DNA of 64,000 nucleotides from Gemmatimonadota bacterium (GCA_022827345.1 JAJDTB010000057.1:1-64000); one strand, 5' to 3'; numbered from the stretch's first letter, positions 35,655 to 46,200 are shown. The notes: generated by a model not told the origin, from the letters alone. Program-made: numbers and translations.

Positions 35655-37037
35655 CTAAACCGTCAGGGAAAAGTCGGAGGTGCTGTTCCCGAACTGATTC
35701 ATGTCGTCGAGCCCGAGCTTGTGGGCCAGGCTCAGCATGACGTTCGCCATCGGCGTGCCCGGGGCGGCCCTCAGATGCAGGTTGCCCTCCAGCCCGCCAT
35801 TCGCGCCGCCGACCACGAAGAGCGGACAGCGCTTGTGGTTGTGGATGTTCGGGTCGCCCATCGGGGAGCCGTAGATGATCATCGTCCGGTCGAGCAGATG
35901 CGCGTCGCCCTCCATGGTGCTCTCGAGCTTCTCCAGGAAGTACGGCAGCATCCCCACGTGATACCGGTTGATCTGCGCGAAGTCGGTGATGTTGTTCTCG
36001 TTGCCGCCGTGGTGCGACGCCGGGTGGAACGGCTTCTCGACGCCGCTCTCCGGGAACACGCGGGCCGACGAATCACGCCCCATCTTGAACGAAAACACCC
36101 GGGTCACGTCGGACGCGAAGGCCAGCGCCTGCAAGTCGAACATCAGCTGGACGTGCTCGCGGAAGGAGTCGGGCACACCGGCCGGCGCCTCGGGCAGTTC
36201 GCGGCCCTCGCCACTGGCGTTCTGCAGCTCCACCTGCTCGATCCGCCGCTCCAGTTCGCGCACGTGCTCGAGGTATCGGTCGAGCCGGATCATGTCGGCC
36301 GGCCCGAGCTGCCGCTTCAGCTGCGACACCCGCCCGGTGATGAAGTCCAGAATGCTCTTGTTCACGCGCCGGCGCGCGGCCCGCTCCTCGGGGCTCCCGC
36401 CCGCGCCGAAGAGCTGGTCGAAAGCCACGCGCGGATCCCGCACCATCGGCAGCGGATCGGTCGGCGAGGCCCAGCTGATCGTGTCGGTGTACACGCACGC
36501 GTAGCCGTATGCGCACCCGCCCGACTGGTCCACGTTCTCGATGCAGAGCTGCATCGACGGGATCGGCGTGTCCTGCCCGAAGCGCTTGGCGAACATCTGG
36601 TCGAGCGACTCCCCGACGAAGATGTCGGATCCCTCGGTCTGCCGCGGATGCGACTGGGTGAGGAAGGTCGCGCTGGAACGGAAGTGGTCGCCACCGATCT
36701 CCTTCGGCTTCGTAGCCTCGGCGGGCTCGATATCGGTGTCGCTCACGATCGTCAGGTAGTCGCGGTAGGACTCCAGCGGGCTCAGCGCGCTCGGCGACAG
36801 ATCGAAGTCGCGACCGGCCGCGGCCGGAGACCAGTAGTTCTGCGTCCGGCCCCAGGCGTTGCTGCCCGCCGCGCCGTGCACCATTTCGATTGCGACCAGC
36901 CGGGTCGGACCCTCGGCCGCCGCGCTCAAGCCCCGTCCCGCCGGCACCATCGCGTCGAGGAACGGAAGCGAAATGGAGGCCCCGACACCCTTCAGGAAGG
37001 TCCTGCGGGGAATCGTTGCACCCGTGAGATATTGCAT
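35655..37037 (-). CDS. DUF1552 (HXXSHH) Tat-exported protein (module B)
   Basis: 460 residues, start at ATG 37037 with GAGGAGAC upstream. The Tat signal reads 'IPRRTFLKGVGASISLPFLD'. The HXXSHH motif is 'FHPASHHGG'. 'EMVHGAAGSNAWGRTQNYWS', 'SMQLCIENVDQSGGCAYGYA' and 'NIHNHKRCPLFVVGGANGGL' are shared with module A, so the two genes are clear paralogues from a tandem duplication. It is flanked by its module B DUF1592 gene upstream (25-base gap) and ankyrin gene downstream (62-base gap). The function is unknown. Confidence 0.92.
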   Translation of the reverse strand: MQYLTGATIPRRTFLKGVGASISLPFLDAMVPAGRGLSAAAEGPTRLVAIEMVHGAAGSNAWGRTQNYWSPAAAGRDFDLSPSALSPLESYRDYLTIVSDTDIEPAEATKPKEIGGDHFRSSATFLTQSHPRQTEGSDIFVGESLDQMFAKRFGQDTPIPSMQLCIENVDQSGGCAYGYACVYTDTISWASPTDPLPMVRDPRVAFDQLFGAGGSPEERAARRRVNKSILDFITGRVSQLKRQLGPADMIRLDRYLEHVRELERRIEQVELQNASGEGRELPEAPAGVPDSFREHVQLMFDLQALAFASDVTRVFSFKMGRDSSARVFPESGVEKPFHPASHHGGNENNITDFAQINRYHVGMLPYFLEKLESTMEGDAHLLDRTMIIYGSPMGDPNIHNHKRCPLFVVGGANGGLEGNLHLRAAPGTPMANVMLSLAHKLGLDDMNQFGNSTSDFSLTV

Positions 37038-37062
37038 GTGATTCTGTCTCCTCGGTTGGCCC

Positions 37063-39522
37063 TCAGCGGGACCCCTCGCGTTCAGCGGGTTCTTCCACCA
37101 CCACGTCGGCCTTCGTCATCCGGAACGGATCGCTCCGCACCACCTCCCTGACGAACGCCGACAGGCGGTAGCCGTCTTCTCCGGCCGCCTTCGCAACGCT
37201 GCGCACGGCCGGCATGTCGTAGTACTCGATCCTCCGCCCGAGGGCGTAGGCCATCAGATTCCGGGTAAAGTTCCTGGACAGCGTTTCCGGGCGCCTGAGC
37301 AGGGCCTCCCGCAGGTCGCCGGGTCCATCCAGCGGCGTCCCGTCGTAGAGTTCGCCCAGCGTCTCGACCGGCGTTCCGGTGTCGCGCACCCGCCATGTCC
37401 CCGTGACATCGAAGTTCTCGAGCGCGATACCGATGGGGTCGATGAAGCGGTGGCAGGAGTTGCAGGTCGGATTCGCGGCGTGCTGTTCGAGTCGCTCGCG
37501 CACCGTGAGAAAGCGGCCGTCCGTCGCTTCGGCGGTCGCTTCGAGCTCCGGAATGTCGGGCGGCGGCGGTGGCGGTGGCGTTCCCATCAACACTTCCATC
37601 ACCCACTTCCCCCTCAGCACGGGCGACGTGCGGTTGGCGTGGGAAGTGAGGGTGAGGATGCTGCCGTGGCCCAGAATTCCGCGCCTGGCATCTTCCGTGT
37701 ACTGCACCCGGCGGAAGTTCTCGCCGGAGACCCCGGGGATGCCGTAGTGCCTGGCCAGCCGCTCGTTCATGTACGAGTAATCGGCGGTGAGCAGATCCCA
37801 GAGGGTTCCGTCGTCGCGCACCAGGCCGTTGAAGAAGGCGACGGTTTCCCGGCGCATGTCGCGCGCCAGCTGGTCGTAGAAATCCGGATAGCGGAGCGCG
37901 TCGGGGTGCACCTTGTCCAGGTCCTGGAGGCGCAGCCACTGCGCGGCGAAGCGGGTGCCCAGCGCCTCGGCGCGGGGGTCGGCGAGCATGCGTTCGACCT
38001 GGGCCTGGACCATGTCGGGATCGGACAGACCGCCGGCCGCGGCGACGTCGATCAGCTCCTGGTCGGGGAGGCGTCCCCACAGGAAGAAGGACAGGCGCGA
38101 GGCAAGCGCGACATCGCTGATCGGGCGCATCCCGCCGGGGGCCGCGCTGCCCGCCTCCGCCTCTTCGAAGCGGAAGACGAAATCGGGGCTCGCGAGGATC
38201 CCCTGCAGGGCGGTCCGCACGCCGATGTCGAAACCGCCCTCGGCGGCGCCCTGTTCGTACAGGCCCACGAGCCCATCGACCTCGGCGCCGGTGACCGGGC
38301 GGCGGAAGGCCTGCGTGGCGAGCCCCTCGACGATCCTGCGCGCGCAGCCCGGTTCATCGGCGGGACTGGACGGGCGGCAGGTCATCACACGCTCCCACGC
38401 CGGCGTGCGCGTGATCCCGGTGACGTTGTACGGGCCGCCGATCGTCATGTCCCGCAGGTGCGGCACGCCGGTGATCCCGTAGGAGTACCCGATCTTCTTG
38501 TCGGCGAGCGACCACTCGTGGGGCGAAGTCAGGTCCTCCACAGGCCCCTCGGTGACCTTGATGAAGGCTGCCGATACCCGGTGCGGCCCGGCGGTCACCG
38601 CAATCGGCTCGGTGACGACCTCCACGCCGCCCGGATCCTGGCGGTGCATCCACCGGTCGAGCGGGATGAGCGCCACGCGGACGCCGTCGATCGACACCTC
38701 GATCTCTTCGTCGAACGGCGCGGTCTGGCCGAAGAAGTTCCCGGTCGACTCGTGCTGGAAGGCCAGCCGGAAGAAGTAGTCCCCGTCGGCCACGAAGTTG
38801 TGCATGACCGAGATCCCGCCGCGGGTCCCGAAGGGCGCGCCGGGAACGTGCTCGCGCTGCTCGGCGTACCGCGAAACCTCGTAGGTGGCTTCGGATGGCG
38901 TCGCGTTGGCGTCGCCGAGGGCCAGGCGGCTCACCTCGCTGGCCGCGGTCAGGTAGGATTCCAGCAGCGTCGCCGACAGGTTCTGCACGTCGGCGATGTT
39001 GTCGAAGCCCGCGCTGACGGTCTCGTTCGGAAGGTAGGCCGACGCGTCGATGTCGATGCCGAGGAGATCGTGGATCGCCGCGGCGTATTCCGCACGGTTG
39101 AGGCGCTGGAAGGAGCGGCTCCCCGGGTTCGGGTTGCGCGCGGCGGCCCCGTCGAGGTCCTGCTCGAGCCGGGTGACGAAGGCCGTGATCTCTTCCTGCG
39201 GCGGGCGGCTGACCCCGGGAGGCGGCATCATGCCGGCCCGGAGCTTGCGGATCATCTTTTCCGCGATCGGCGCGTTGGCAACCGGATTGGCGGCGTCGAA
39301 CTCCTCGAGCGACATGTTGCCGAGCAGTCGCCGCTCGTTGTGGCAGCGCACGCAATACTGCTGGACTAGGTCGTCGCTGGCGGCGTCCCTGCCCGCCGCC
39401 GCGAAGTCACCCACATGGAAAACGCCCCCTCGCTGGTCGCGATCGGGGGGTGCGTCGCTCCTCGTAGCGAGGATCGACGGGACAGCCACTGCGAGCAGGA
39501 GCGCTGGGACGAGTTTCGTCAT
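37063..39522 (-). CDS. DUF1592-type diheme cytochrome (module B)
   Basis: 819 residues from ATG 39522, with a TTG nine bases earlier as an alternative. The leader 'LVPALLLAVAVPSILATR' predicts export. It has the same domain order as the module A copy: CVRCH ('QYCVRCHNERRLLGNMSLEE', identical over twenty residues), DUF1587 ('FQRLNRAEYAAAIHDLLG'), DUF1595 ('TQAFRRPVTGAEVDGLVGLY'), DUF1592 ('LASRLSFFLWGRLPDQELID'), DUF1588 with CNSCH ('CNSCHRFIDPIG') and DUF1585 ('LMAYALGRRIEYYDMPAVRS'). It is the first gene of the six-gene series, so the promoter should lie in the AT-richer stretch near 39540-39600. The reaction is unknown; two haems point to redox chemistry. Confidence 0.9.
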   Translation of the reverse strand: MTKLVPALLLAVAVPSILATRSDAPPDRDQRGGVFHVGDFAAAGRDAASDDLVQQYCVRCHNERRLLGNMSLEEFDAANPVANAPIAEKMIRKLRAGMMPPPGVSRPPQEEITAFVTRLEQDLDGAAARNPNPGSRSFQRLNRAEYAAAIHDLLGIDIDASAYLPNETVSAGFDNIADVQNLSATLLESYLTAASEVSRLALGDANATPSEATYEVSRYAEQREHVPGAPFGTRGGISVMHNFVADGDYFFRLAFQHESTGNFFGQTAPFDEEIEVSIDGVRVALIPLDRWMHRQDPGGVEVVTEPIAVTAGPHRVSAAFIKVTEGPVEDLTSPHEWSLADKKIGYSYGITGVPHLRDMTIGGPYNVTGITRTPAWERVMTCRPSSPADEPGCARRIVEGLATQAFRRPVTGAEVDGLVGLYEQGAAEGGFDIGVRTALQGILASPDFVFRFEEAEAGSAAPGGMRPISDVALASRLSFFLWGRLPDQELIDVAAAGGLSDPDMVQAQVERMLADPRAEALGTRFAAQWLRLQDLDKVHPDALRYPDFYDQLARDMRRETVAFFNGLVRDDGTLWDLLTADYSYMNERLARHYGIPGVSGENFRRVQYTEDARRGILGHGSILTLTSHANRTSPVLRGKWVMEVLMGTPPPPPPPDIPELEATAEATDGRFLTVRERLEQHAANPTCNSCHRFIDPIGIALENFDVTGTWRVRDTGTPVETLGELYDGTPLDGPGDLREALLRRPETLSRNFTRNLMAYALGRRIEYYDMPAVRSVAKAAGEDGYRLSAFVREVVRSDPFRMTKADVVVEEPAEREGSR

Positions 39523-39742
39523 GCTGGCCAATACGGTCTCAGTGGGCGGATCTGTACTCCACGTGCGTTAAGTTAACAGACACTCATCCCATGGAAATTG
39601 CTGGAGACGGGTGTGCTTTGCAAGGGTACGAGGGCCAATTGGTGGCAGTCGGTTTCCGGCCGATTCCCATCCTCGAAACTGGAGCCTGCGGACCGGACAC
39701 GACCCGGCCCGATGACGTGGTCCGCAGCCCTGGACTGCCCCC

Positions 39743-41089
39743 TCAGCCTCCCCCGGCTACCAGCACGACGTTGAACGACATCCGCTCGCCGTCCCGAAGC
39801 ACCACGATCTCGACCTCGTCGCCCGGGTCGAACTCCCCCAGCGCCGCCATGTAGTCGTAGACATCGTCCACCTCGTGCGGGCCGAATCCCACGATGATGT
39901 CGCCGCCTTGCATGCCCGCCTCGGCCGCCGGGCTCCCCGCGCGCACCGCGGTGATCGCCATGCCGCCGGACTCGCGCGAATAGTCCGGGATGGTCCCCAG
40001 CCGCACCCGGAAGCCGCTGCTCATGCTGCCGGCGTCACCCGATTGGACGCCGTGCGGATTCCCCGCATTCTCCACCGGGGTCAGCGAGGCGAGGCCCGAA
40101 GCCGGGACCACATCGCGCACCACCGCCGCGACGAGCGCGGTGACCTGGTCCATCCCTTCGGCGTTGACCAGCTCCCAGTCGTCCTCGACGCGGTGGTAAT
40201 CGGGGTGCGTGTTGGAGAAGAAGTGCAGGACCGGGATCCCCCGCGCATAGAACGAGGTGTGGTCGGAGGCGCCGAATCCGTCGCTGTTGAAGCGGAGGTC
40301 GAGGGGCGCTTCGATGCGGGCGTTGGCGCGATCGAGGGTGGCCTCCCACTCCTCCGCCGTGCCGGTTCCGAGCACCGTGAGCACGCCGTCGCGGACGCGG
40401 CCCACCATGTCGAGGTTGAGCATGGCGACCGTGGCGTCGACATCGAGGAGCGGCGAAGCAACGTAGTGGGCGGAACCCCACAGGCCGCGCTCTTCGCCGG
40501 TGAATGCGATGAAGACGACATCCTGCGCCAGTGGCGGTCCGGACGCGAGTGCGCGGGCGGCCTCGATCAGCACTGCCGTGCCCGATGCGTTGTCGTCGGC
40601 GCCGTTGTGCACCTCCCCCGCCTGGTCGGGCGACAGCGAGCCGAAGCCGCCCAGCCCCAGGTGGTCGTAGTGCGCGCCGATTACCAGCGACTGCGTGCCG
40701 TGGGGGTCGGAGCCCGGCAGGACTGCGACGACGTTGCGCGCCTCGCCGTGCACCGCGCCGCCGTGGGGGGCGTCGCTGGTGACGGTCCAGCTCTGGAACC
40801 ACGTGCCGTCCTCCCCGCCCGGTTGCAGGCCGAGCGCCTCGAACCGGGCAGCGATGTAGTCGCCGGCGCACCGCTCGCCGCGGGTCGCGACGGCACGGCC
40901 CTCCAGCCGGTCATCGGCGAGGTAGCGGACGTGCGCGAGGGTGCCCTCGATGCCGGCGATCACCGATGCGGGGTCGGGGCATCTCCACTCTGCTTCCTGC
41001 GCGGCAAGCTGTGGTGCAGCGCCGAGGGACAGCGCGGCGGCGAGGCCTGGCGCGCACAGGGGCAGGAGGCCCCGCGACAGGCCGCCCAT
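39743..41089 (-). CDS. M28 family zinc aminopeptidase with PDZ domain
   Basis: A secreted 448-residue metallopeptidase with a signal peptide ending near 'PQLAAQ'. The M28 zinc site is complete: His140 ('GAHYDHLG'), Asp165 ('NGADDNASG'), Glu199-Glu200 ('FTGEER', catalytic base and ligand), Asp227 ('LNLDMVG') and His299 ('HPDYHRVEDD'). Residues 340-445 form a PDZ domain ('LGTIPDYSRESGGMAITAVR', 'AGMQGGDIIVGF') likely to bind peptides or position the substrate. The start overlaps the stop of the small membrane-protein gene (ATGA), so the two are coupled. It removes N-terminal residues from peptides outside the cytoplasm. Confidence 0.92.
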   Translation of the reverse strand: MGGLSRGLLPLCAPGLAAALSLGAAPQLAAQEAEWRCPDPASVIAGIEGTLAHVRYLADDRLEGRAVATRGERCAGDYIAARFEALGLQPGGEDGTWFQSWTVTSDAPHGGAVHGEARNVVAVLPGSDPHGTQSLVIGAHYDHLGLGGFGSLSPDQAGEVHNGADDNASGTAVLIEAARALASGPPLAQDVVFIAFTGEERGLWGSAHYVASPLLDVDATVAMLNLDMVGRVRDGVLTVLGTGTAEEWEATLDRANARIEAPLDLRFNSDGFGASDHTSFYARGIPVLHFFSNTHPDYHRVEDDWELVNAEGMDQVTALVAAVVRDVVPASGLASLTPVENAGNPHGVQSGDAGSMSSGFRVRLGTIPDYSRESGGMAITAVRAGSPAAEAGMQGGDIIVGFGPHEVDDVYDYMAALGEFDPGDEVEIVVLRDGERMSFNVVLVAGGG

Positions 41090-41283
41090 CAGAGGATGAT
41101 CGCGAGGGGCAGCAGCACGACGTAGCCCAGGACCAGGAGGACCGGGGCCAACGTGATCGAGCCCTGCGCCAGCAGGTAGTAGCCGAGACCGATCGTCGCC
41201 AATCCGCCGACGGCGAACCAGAGGTTGATCTTCGAGAACTTCAGCGTCGGCTCGGAGCCGCGTTTCTGCCTTTGTCGCGCCAT
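41089..41283 (-). CDS. small two-helix membrane protein (DUF3098-like)
   Basis: 64 residues: a short basic N-terminus ('MARQRQKRGSEP') followed by two membrane helices, 'LWFAVGGLATIGLGYYLLAQ' and 'LAPVLLVLGYVVLLPLAIIL'. The pattern around 'SITLAPVLLVLGYVVLLP' resembles the DUF3098 family of Bacteroidota and relatives. Function is unknown. The stop overlaps the start codon of the M28 peptidase gene. Confidence 0.7.
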   Translation of the reverse strand: MARQRQKRGSEPTLKFSKINLWFAVGGLATIGLGYYLLAQGSITLAPVLLVLGYVVLLPLAIIL

Positions 41284-41349
41284 TATGGGACGCTACCGAG
41301 ACAGGGGACGGAGGTCAACGGGGAAGCCGCCCGGAGCGGGCCGCCCTAG

Positions 41350-42327
41350 CTAGCCCTCCGCCCAGTACTCCGGCGTGTCCGGCGGTTCGCCCGCCCGCAG
41401 GCGCGCCATCTGCTCGCGGCGGTAGCGTCGCCGGACCAGGAACATCGCCGCCAGGGCAGCCACCAGAGCCGTCCAGAAGACCGCCGAGTGCGAGAGCACC
41501 ACCAGCCACCCGTAGCGCCGCTTCACCCACCCGCGCCAATCGGTCTCGAGCTGGCCCGGAGTCGCGCCGTAGACGACGCGCGTCGCACCGTCGAATGAAC
41601 TTCCGCGCTTCCACTCGGCGATGAACGCCTCCAGCCCCTCGACGCCGCTCGACTCGACCAGGTATTGGATGACGGACGCCGACAGCAGATAGGCCACCTC
41701 CGCCGATACGCGGTCACGTGGCCAGCCCAGGACGAGGGAGTCGAGCGGCGGCGTGTCCCCGAACGCCAGCGCGAGACCCAGGTTGAGGCTTCCGTTGTCC
41801 CGCCAGCTGCCGGCCGCCCACTCCGCGTAGCCCTCGTTGAACCATCGGGGGATCCGCAGCCGGCCGAGTTCGTGGGCGAGCGCGAGGTGGGCCCACTCGT
41901 GGCGGAGCACCCGCACCTCCTCTTCGCGCGACCCCGGCCAGAGGCCCCCGCTCGGCACGATCATCTCCATTCGCTCGGAGATCGCCACGGCGCCCGCCCA
42001 CTCGGGAACGCGCCCGCCCACCAGCGAATCCATCACCTCGCGGGTTGGGGCGACGGTGAGGGTGACGTGCAGATCGACCGAGCCGTTGCGCGAGCTCAGG
42101 GCGGGAAGCTCTCCGATGGCGTCCAGCGTCGCCACTGCGCGCGCAGCCCTCAGGGAATCGCGCCCCTGGTAGCGGGCGGTGACGGATCTGCCCTCCAGGG
42201 TCCGCCACAGGGATGTGCTGTCCTGTTGTGCAGGCGACACTGTTGCACCATCAAGAGGTGCATGCACAATAATCATGCACAACATGAGCGCCGCGATTCC
42301 GACCCGCCGCTGCGCCGCCCAACCCAT
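41350..42327 (-). CDS. MA-clan (gluzincin) metallopeptidase-like membrane protein
   Basis: 325 residues. After an N-terminal signal ('AALMLCMIIVHAPLDGATV') comes a peptidase MA-like domain with His143-Glu144-x-x-His147 ('HEWAHLAL') and a downstream Glu in 'FNEGYAEW' (Glu165 or Glu169) as third zinc ligand. Near residues 275-300 a single membrane helix ('LVVLSHSAVFWTALVAALAA') is followed by a basic tail, so the catalytic domain should face the periplasm. It starts directly after the pseudouridine synthase stop. Family members are uncharacterised; specificity is unknown. Confidence 0.78.
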   Translation of the reverse strand: MGWAAQRRVGIAALMLCMIIVHAPLDGATVSPAQQDSTSLWRTLEGRSVTARYQGRDSLRAARAVATLDAIGELPALSSRNGSVDLHVTLTVAPTREVMDSLVGGRVPEWAGAVAISERMEMIVPSGGLWPGSREEEVRVLRHEWAHLALAHELGRLRIPRWFNEGYAEWAAGSWRDNGSLNLGLALAFGDTPPLDSLVLGWPRDRVSAEVAYLLSASVIQYLVESSGVEGLEAFIAEWKRGSSFDGATRVVYGATPGQLETDWRGWVKRRYGWLVVLSHSAVFWTALVAALAAMFLVRRRYRREQMARLRAGEPPDTPEYWAEG

Positions 42328-42328
42328 C

Positions 42329-43279
42329 CTAGGCCCCGGCCAGCGCCCAGTCGCGCACCGCGGCGAGATCGGGCGGGAGCGGGGCCTCGAAGCTCATCGT
42401 CCGGCGGGTGACCGGGTGGTCGAACGCCAGGCGGTGCGCGTGGAGGAACTGGCGCGCGCTCCGCCTCGCGAGCGCCATGGCCCACGGACGCTGCGGCCCG
42501 GCGAACCCGCGCTCGCGCCCCGCCCCGTACAGCGTGTCGCCCACGACCGGGTGGCCCACCGCAGCCGCATGCACGCGGATCTGGTGCGTGCGCCCGGTGT
42601 CGAGCTCGGCCTCGCACAGCGATGCGGCCTCCCAGCGCTCCAGGTGCCGGAACCGGGTGCGTGCGCGCCGCCCCCCCGCCACCACCGCCATCCGGACGCG
42701 GTCGCGCGGATGCCTCCCGATCGGCTGATCCACCACCACGCTAGGCTCGCTCAGCGTCCCCCACAGCGCGGCCAGGTAGGTGCGCTTCACGCTGCGCACC
42801 CTCAGCGCGGCCGACAACGCCTGGTGTGCACGGTCGCTCTTCGCCACCACCATCAGCCCCGAGGTGTCGCGGTCCAGCCGGTGCACGATCCCGGGACGGA
42901 GCGTCCCGCCGATCCCCGCCAGGTCGCCCACATGGTGCAGGAGCGCGTTGACCAGCGTCCCGTCGGGATGCCCCGGCGCGGGGTGCACCACCATCCCGGC
43001 CTGCTTGTCGACGACGACCAGCTCCCCGTCCTCGAACACGATCTCGAGCGGGATATCCTGCGGCTCGGCGGTGGCGGCGACCGGCTCGGGGACCCGCACC
43101 TCCAGCTCCTCGCCGGGGCTTACCGGCTCGGACTTCTTCGGTACGCGGCCATCGACCAGAACGTCGCCCGCCGCCAACAGGGCCGCCACCCGGCTGCGAG
43201 AGAGACCCAGCGCTTCGGACACGTAGCTGTCGACGCGACCGCCGGCGCCGGGGTCCGCGACCCATCGGTGCCGGGTCAA
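42329..43279 (-). CDS. rluD: RluA/RluD-family 23S rRNA pseudouridine synthase
   Basis: Isomerises uridine to pseudouridine in large-subunit rRNA. The chosen start is the TTG at 43279, which overlaps the ileS stop (TTGA) and gives 316 residues. An S4 RNA-binding domain covers about residues 14-62 ('RVDSYVSEALGLSRSRVAAL'). The catalytic motif is 'GIVHRLDRDTSGLMVVAK' with Asp136 as the nucleophile; 'ELDTGRTHQIRVHAAAVGHP' is the second conserved block. Frame upstream of 43279 is antisense-like sequence inside ileS. Whether it is RluD or another RluA-type enzyme cannot be settled by sequence alone. Confidence 0.9.
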   Translation of the reverse strand: MTRHRWVADPGAGGRVDSYVSEALGLSRSRVAALLAAGDVLVDGRVPKKSEPVSPGEELEVRVPEPVAATAEPQDIPLEIVFEDGELVVVDKQAGMVVHPAPGHPDGTLVNALLHHVGDLAGIGGTLRPGIVHRLDRDTSGLMVVAKSDRAHQALSAALRVRSVKRTYLAALWGTLSEPSVVVDQPIGRHPRDRVRMAVVAGGRRARTRFRHLERWEAASLCEAELDTGRTHQIRVHAAAVGHPVVGDTLYGAGRERGFAGPQRPWAMALARRSARQFLHAHRLAFDHPVTRRTMSFEAPLPPDLAAVRDWALAGA

Positions 43280-46200
43280 GGCGCCGCCGCGACGGAGAGC
43301 CCCCACCCCGCGGCCTCCCCGTCCAGCCCGCCCTCCTTGTGGTGGTCGTAGCGGTCCAGCCGCGCACCCACCTCCACCGCGACGGCGAGGGTCTCGCGCG
43401 CGATCGCTTCGCCGTGCTCGCGGGCGGCCGAACGCACCACGTCTCCGCCGGCGATCCCGAGGCGGATGCGGTCGGTCACCGCGAGGCCCGAGTCGCGGCG
43501 CAGTCGCTGAATGCGGCTGACCAGTTCCCGCGCCAGCCCCTCCATCCTCAACTCGTCGCTGATGACGGGATCGAGGCCGACCGTGCAGCGGCCCTCGCTG
43601 CGCACCACCCAGTCGCCCTGCGCCTCCTCCACCACCTCCATCTCCTCCGCGCCGACCTCGTGCCACTCGCCGGCCACCGTGATGCGCGCGGTGCCGCCCC
43701 CGCGCACGGTCGCCAACGCCTCGCCACCCAGGCCCCGGACCTGCGCGGCCGCCTCCTGGGTGAGCTTGCGGAAGCGCTTGCCGAGCGCACGGAAGTCGGG
43801 ACGGGCGGCCAGCGTCACAAGCCCCTCGGACGAGGCCGCGAACTCGACTCTCTTGACGTTGATCTCGTCGCGCAGCAACGCCAGCACATCGTCGGCGGGG
43901 GGCGCGCCGGGGATCACCGCGAGGAGGCGTCCAAGCGGCTGCCGCACCCGGATGCCCACCTCCTCACGCGCGGCCCGGCCCAGGGTGCTGAGGGTGCGGA
44001 CGCGGGCCATGTCGGTGTCGAGGGGGCCGTCGATCAGCGCTTCATCGGCCTCCGGGAAGGGCTCGGTGTGGCTGGAACGGCCCGTCAGCGCGCGGTGGAG
44101 CCAGTCGGAGGTGAAGGGCGTGACCGGCGCGATGAGCAACGCCGTTACGCGAAGCGCCTCGTGCAGGGTCGCGAACGCCGCCGCCGAGTCGGCCGCATCG
44201 GCGCTGCCCCAGAAGCGCGAGCGGGAGCGCCGGACGTACCAGTTCGAGAGCTCGCCGTCGACGAAGGCGGCCACGGCCCGGTAGGCGCGCGTGGGATTGT
44301 AGCCGTCGAGTTCGGCGCGGACCGTGCGGATCAGCCGGTTCAGCCGCGAGAGGAGCCAGCGGTCGAGCGGGGGCCGGGACGGCGCCTCCGGGGCGGCGAC
44401 CTCGGGGCCCCAGTCCTCCAGGTTCGCGTACAGGGCAAAGAACCGGTACGTGTTGAGCAGCGTGTCGAAGAAGCGCGCCGCCGACTCCCGCACGCCGTCC
44501 GGGTCGAAGCGGGTCGGCAGCCACGGGTTGCTGACCGTGACCATGTACCAGCGCACCCCGTCGGCGCCGTGATCCGCGACCGCGTCCCACGGGTCGACCA
44601 CGTTGCCCTTCGACTTCGACATCTTCCGCCCCTGCGCGTCCAGGATCAGGTCGTTGACGATCACGTTGCGGAAGACCGGGCCGAGGCCGAGCATCGTGGA
44701 AATCGCGTGGAGCGAGTAGAACCATCCGCGCGTCTGGTCCACCGCCTCGCAGATGAAGTCCGCCGGGAAGTGGCGCTCGTATTCCTCCACGTTCTCGAAG
44801 GGGTAGTGCCACTGCGCCCACGGCATCGCGCCCGAGTCGAACCAGACGTCGATCACCTCCGGGCTGCGCCGCATGACCGATCCCGTCTCCGGGCAGCGCC
44901 AGGTGATCTCGTCGATGAAGGGGCGGTGCGGATCGAAGTCCTCCGGCAGCCCCCCCGCTCTTTCGGCGAGCTGCTCGAAGCTCCCGATCCACTCCACGTT
45001 CTCCGGATCGTCCTCGGACACCCAGACCGGCAGCGGCGTCCCCCAGTAACGGTCGCGCGAGAGCGCCCAGTCCACATTCCCCTTCAGCCACTCCCCGAAG
45101 CGCCCCTCGCCGACCTGCGCCGGATACCAGTTGACCTGTGCGTTGTTCGCCAGCAGGTCGTCGCGCAACGTGGAGGTGCGCGCGAACCAGCTGTGCCGGG
45201 CCATGTAGACCAGCGGGGCGTCGCAGCGCCAGCAGTGCGGATACGAGTGCGACTCGCTCGTGCAGGCGAAGACCAGGCCGCGCTCCTCCAGGTCGCGCAC
45301 GAGGTGCTCGTCGGCGTCCTTGAAGAACTTCCCCCCGATCAGGGGCAGGTCCGCCGCGAAGGTGCCGTCGCTCTGCACCGGCTCCATCACCGCGAGGCCG
45401 AACTCCCTGCCCGCGTCGTAGTCGTCGGCGCCGTATGCGGGCGCCATGTGCACGATCCCCGACCCTTCCTCGTCCGACACGAAGTCGCCGGTGACGATCT
45501 CCCACGCCCGCCCCCGCACCCGGTCGGCCGGAATCAACTCGAACGGACGCCTGTACTTCGCCCCCACGAGCTCCGCGGCCGGCACCGCATCGCCGATCCG
45601 GTCCTCCCCGAAGAGCGCCTCTGCCCGGTTACGCGCCAGAATCAGCCGCTTGCCGGCGTCCTGGACCTCCACGTACTCGATCTCCGGGTGCACGGCCAAC
45701 GCCGCGTTCGACACCAGCGTCCACGGGGTCGTCGTCCACACCAGCAGGTGCCGCCCCGTTCCGTCGAGGAGTTCGAGGGTGACCCAGAGCGACGGATCCT
45801 TCACGTCGCGGTATCCGAGCGAGAGCTCGTGGGACGACAGCACGGTCTGGTCGGAGGGGCACCACGGCACGACCTTGTGGCCCTTGTACAGCAGCCCCCT
45901 GTCGGCCATCTGCTTCAGGAGCCACCAGATCGACTCGACGTACTCGGCATGGAAGGTGACGTACGGCCGCGAGTAGTCCAGCCAGTATCCGATCCGCTCC
46001 GAGAAGCGCTCCCACTCGTCCTTGTAGGTGAAGACCGACTCCTTGCAGCGCTCGTTGAACCAGGCGATGCCCCGCTCCTCGATCTCGCGCTTGTCCTCGA
46101 TGCCGAGCTGTCTCTGCGCCTCGATCTCCACGGGGAGCCCGTGCGTGTCCCAGCCCGCGATGCGCGTGACGTGGCGGCCGAGCATCGTCTGATAGCGGCA

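Noticed and set aside
39591-39854. Plus-strand frame of 87 codons between module B and the M28 gene
   Set aside because: The second half lies antisense to the M28 gene, the composition is Ser/Thr/Pro-rich, and there is no good ribosome binding site; the 220-base gap is better read as promoter and untranslated DNA.
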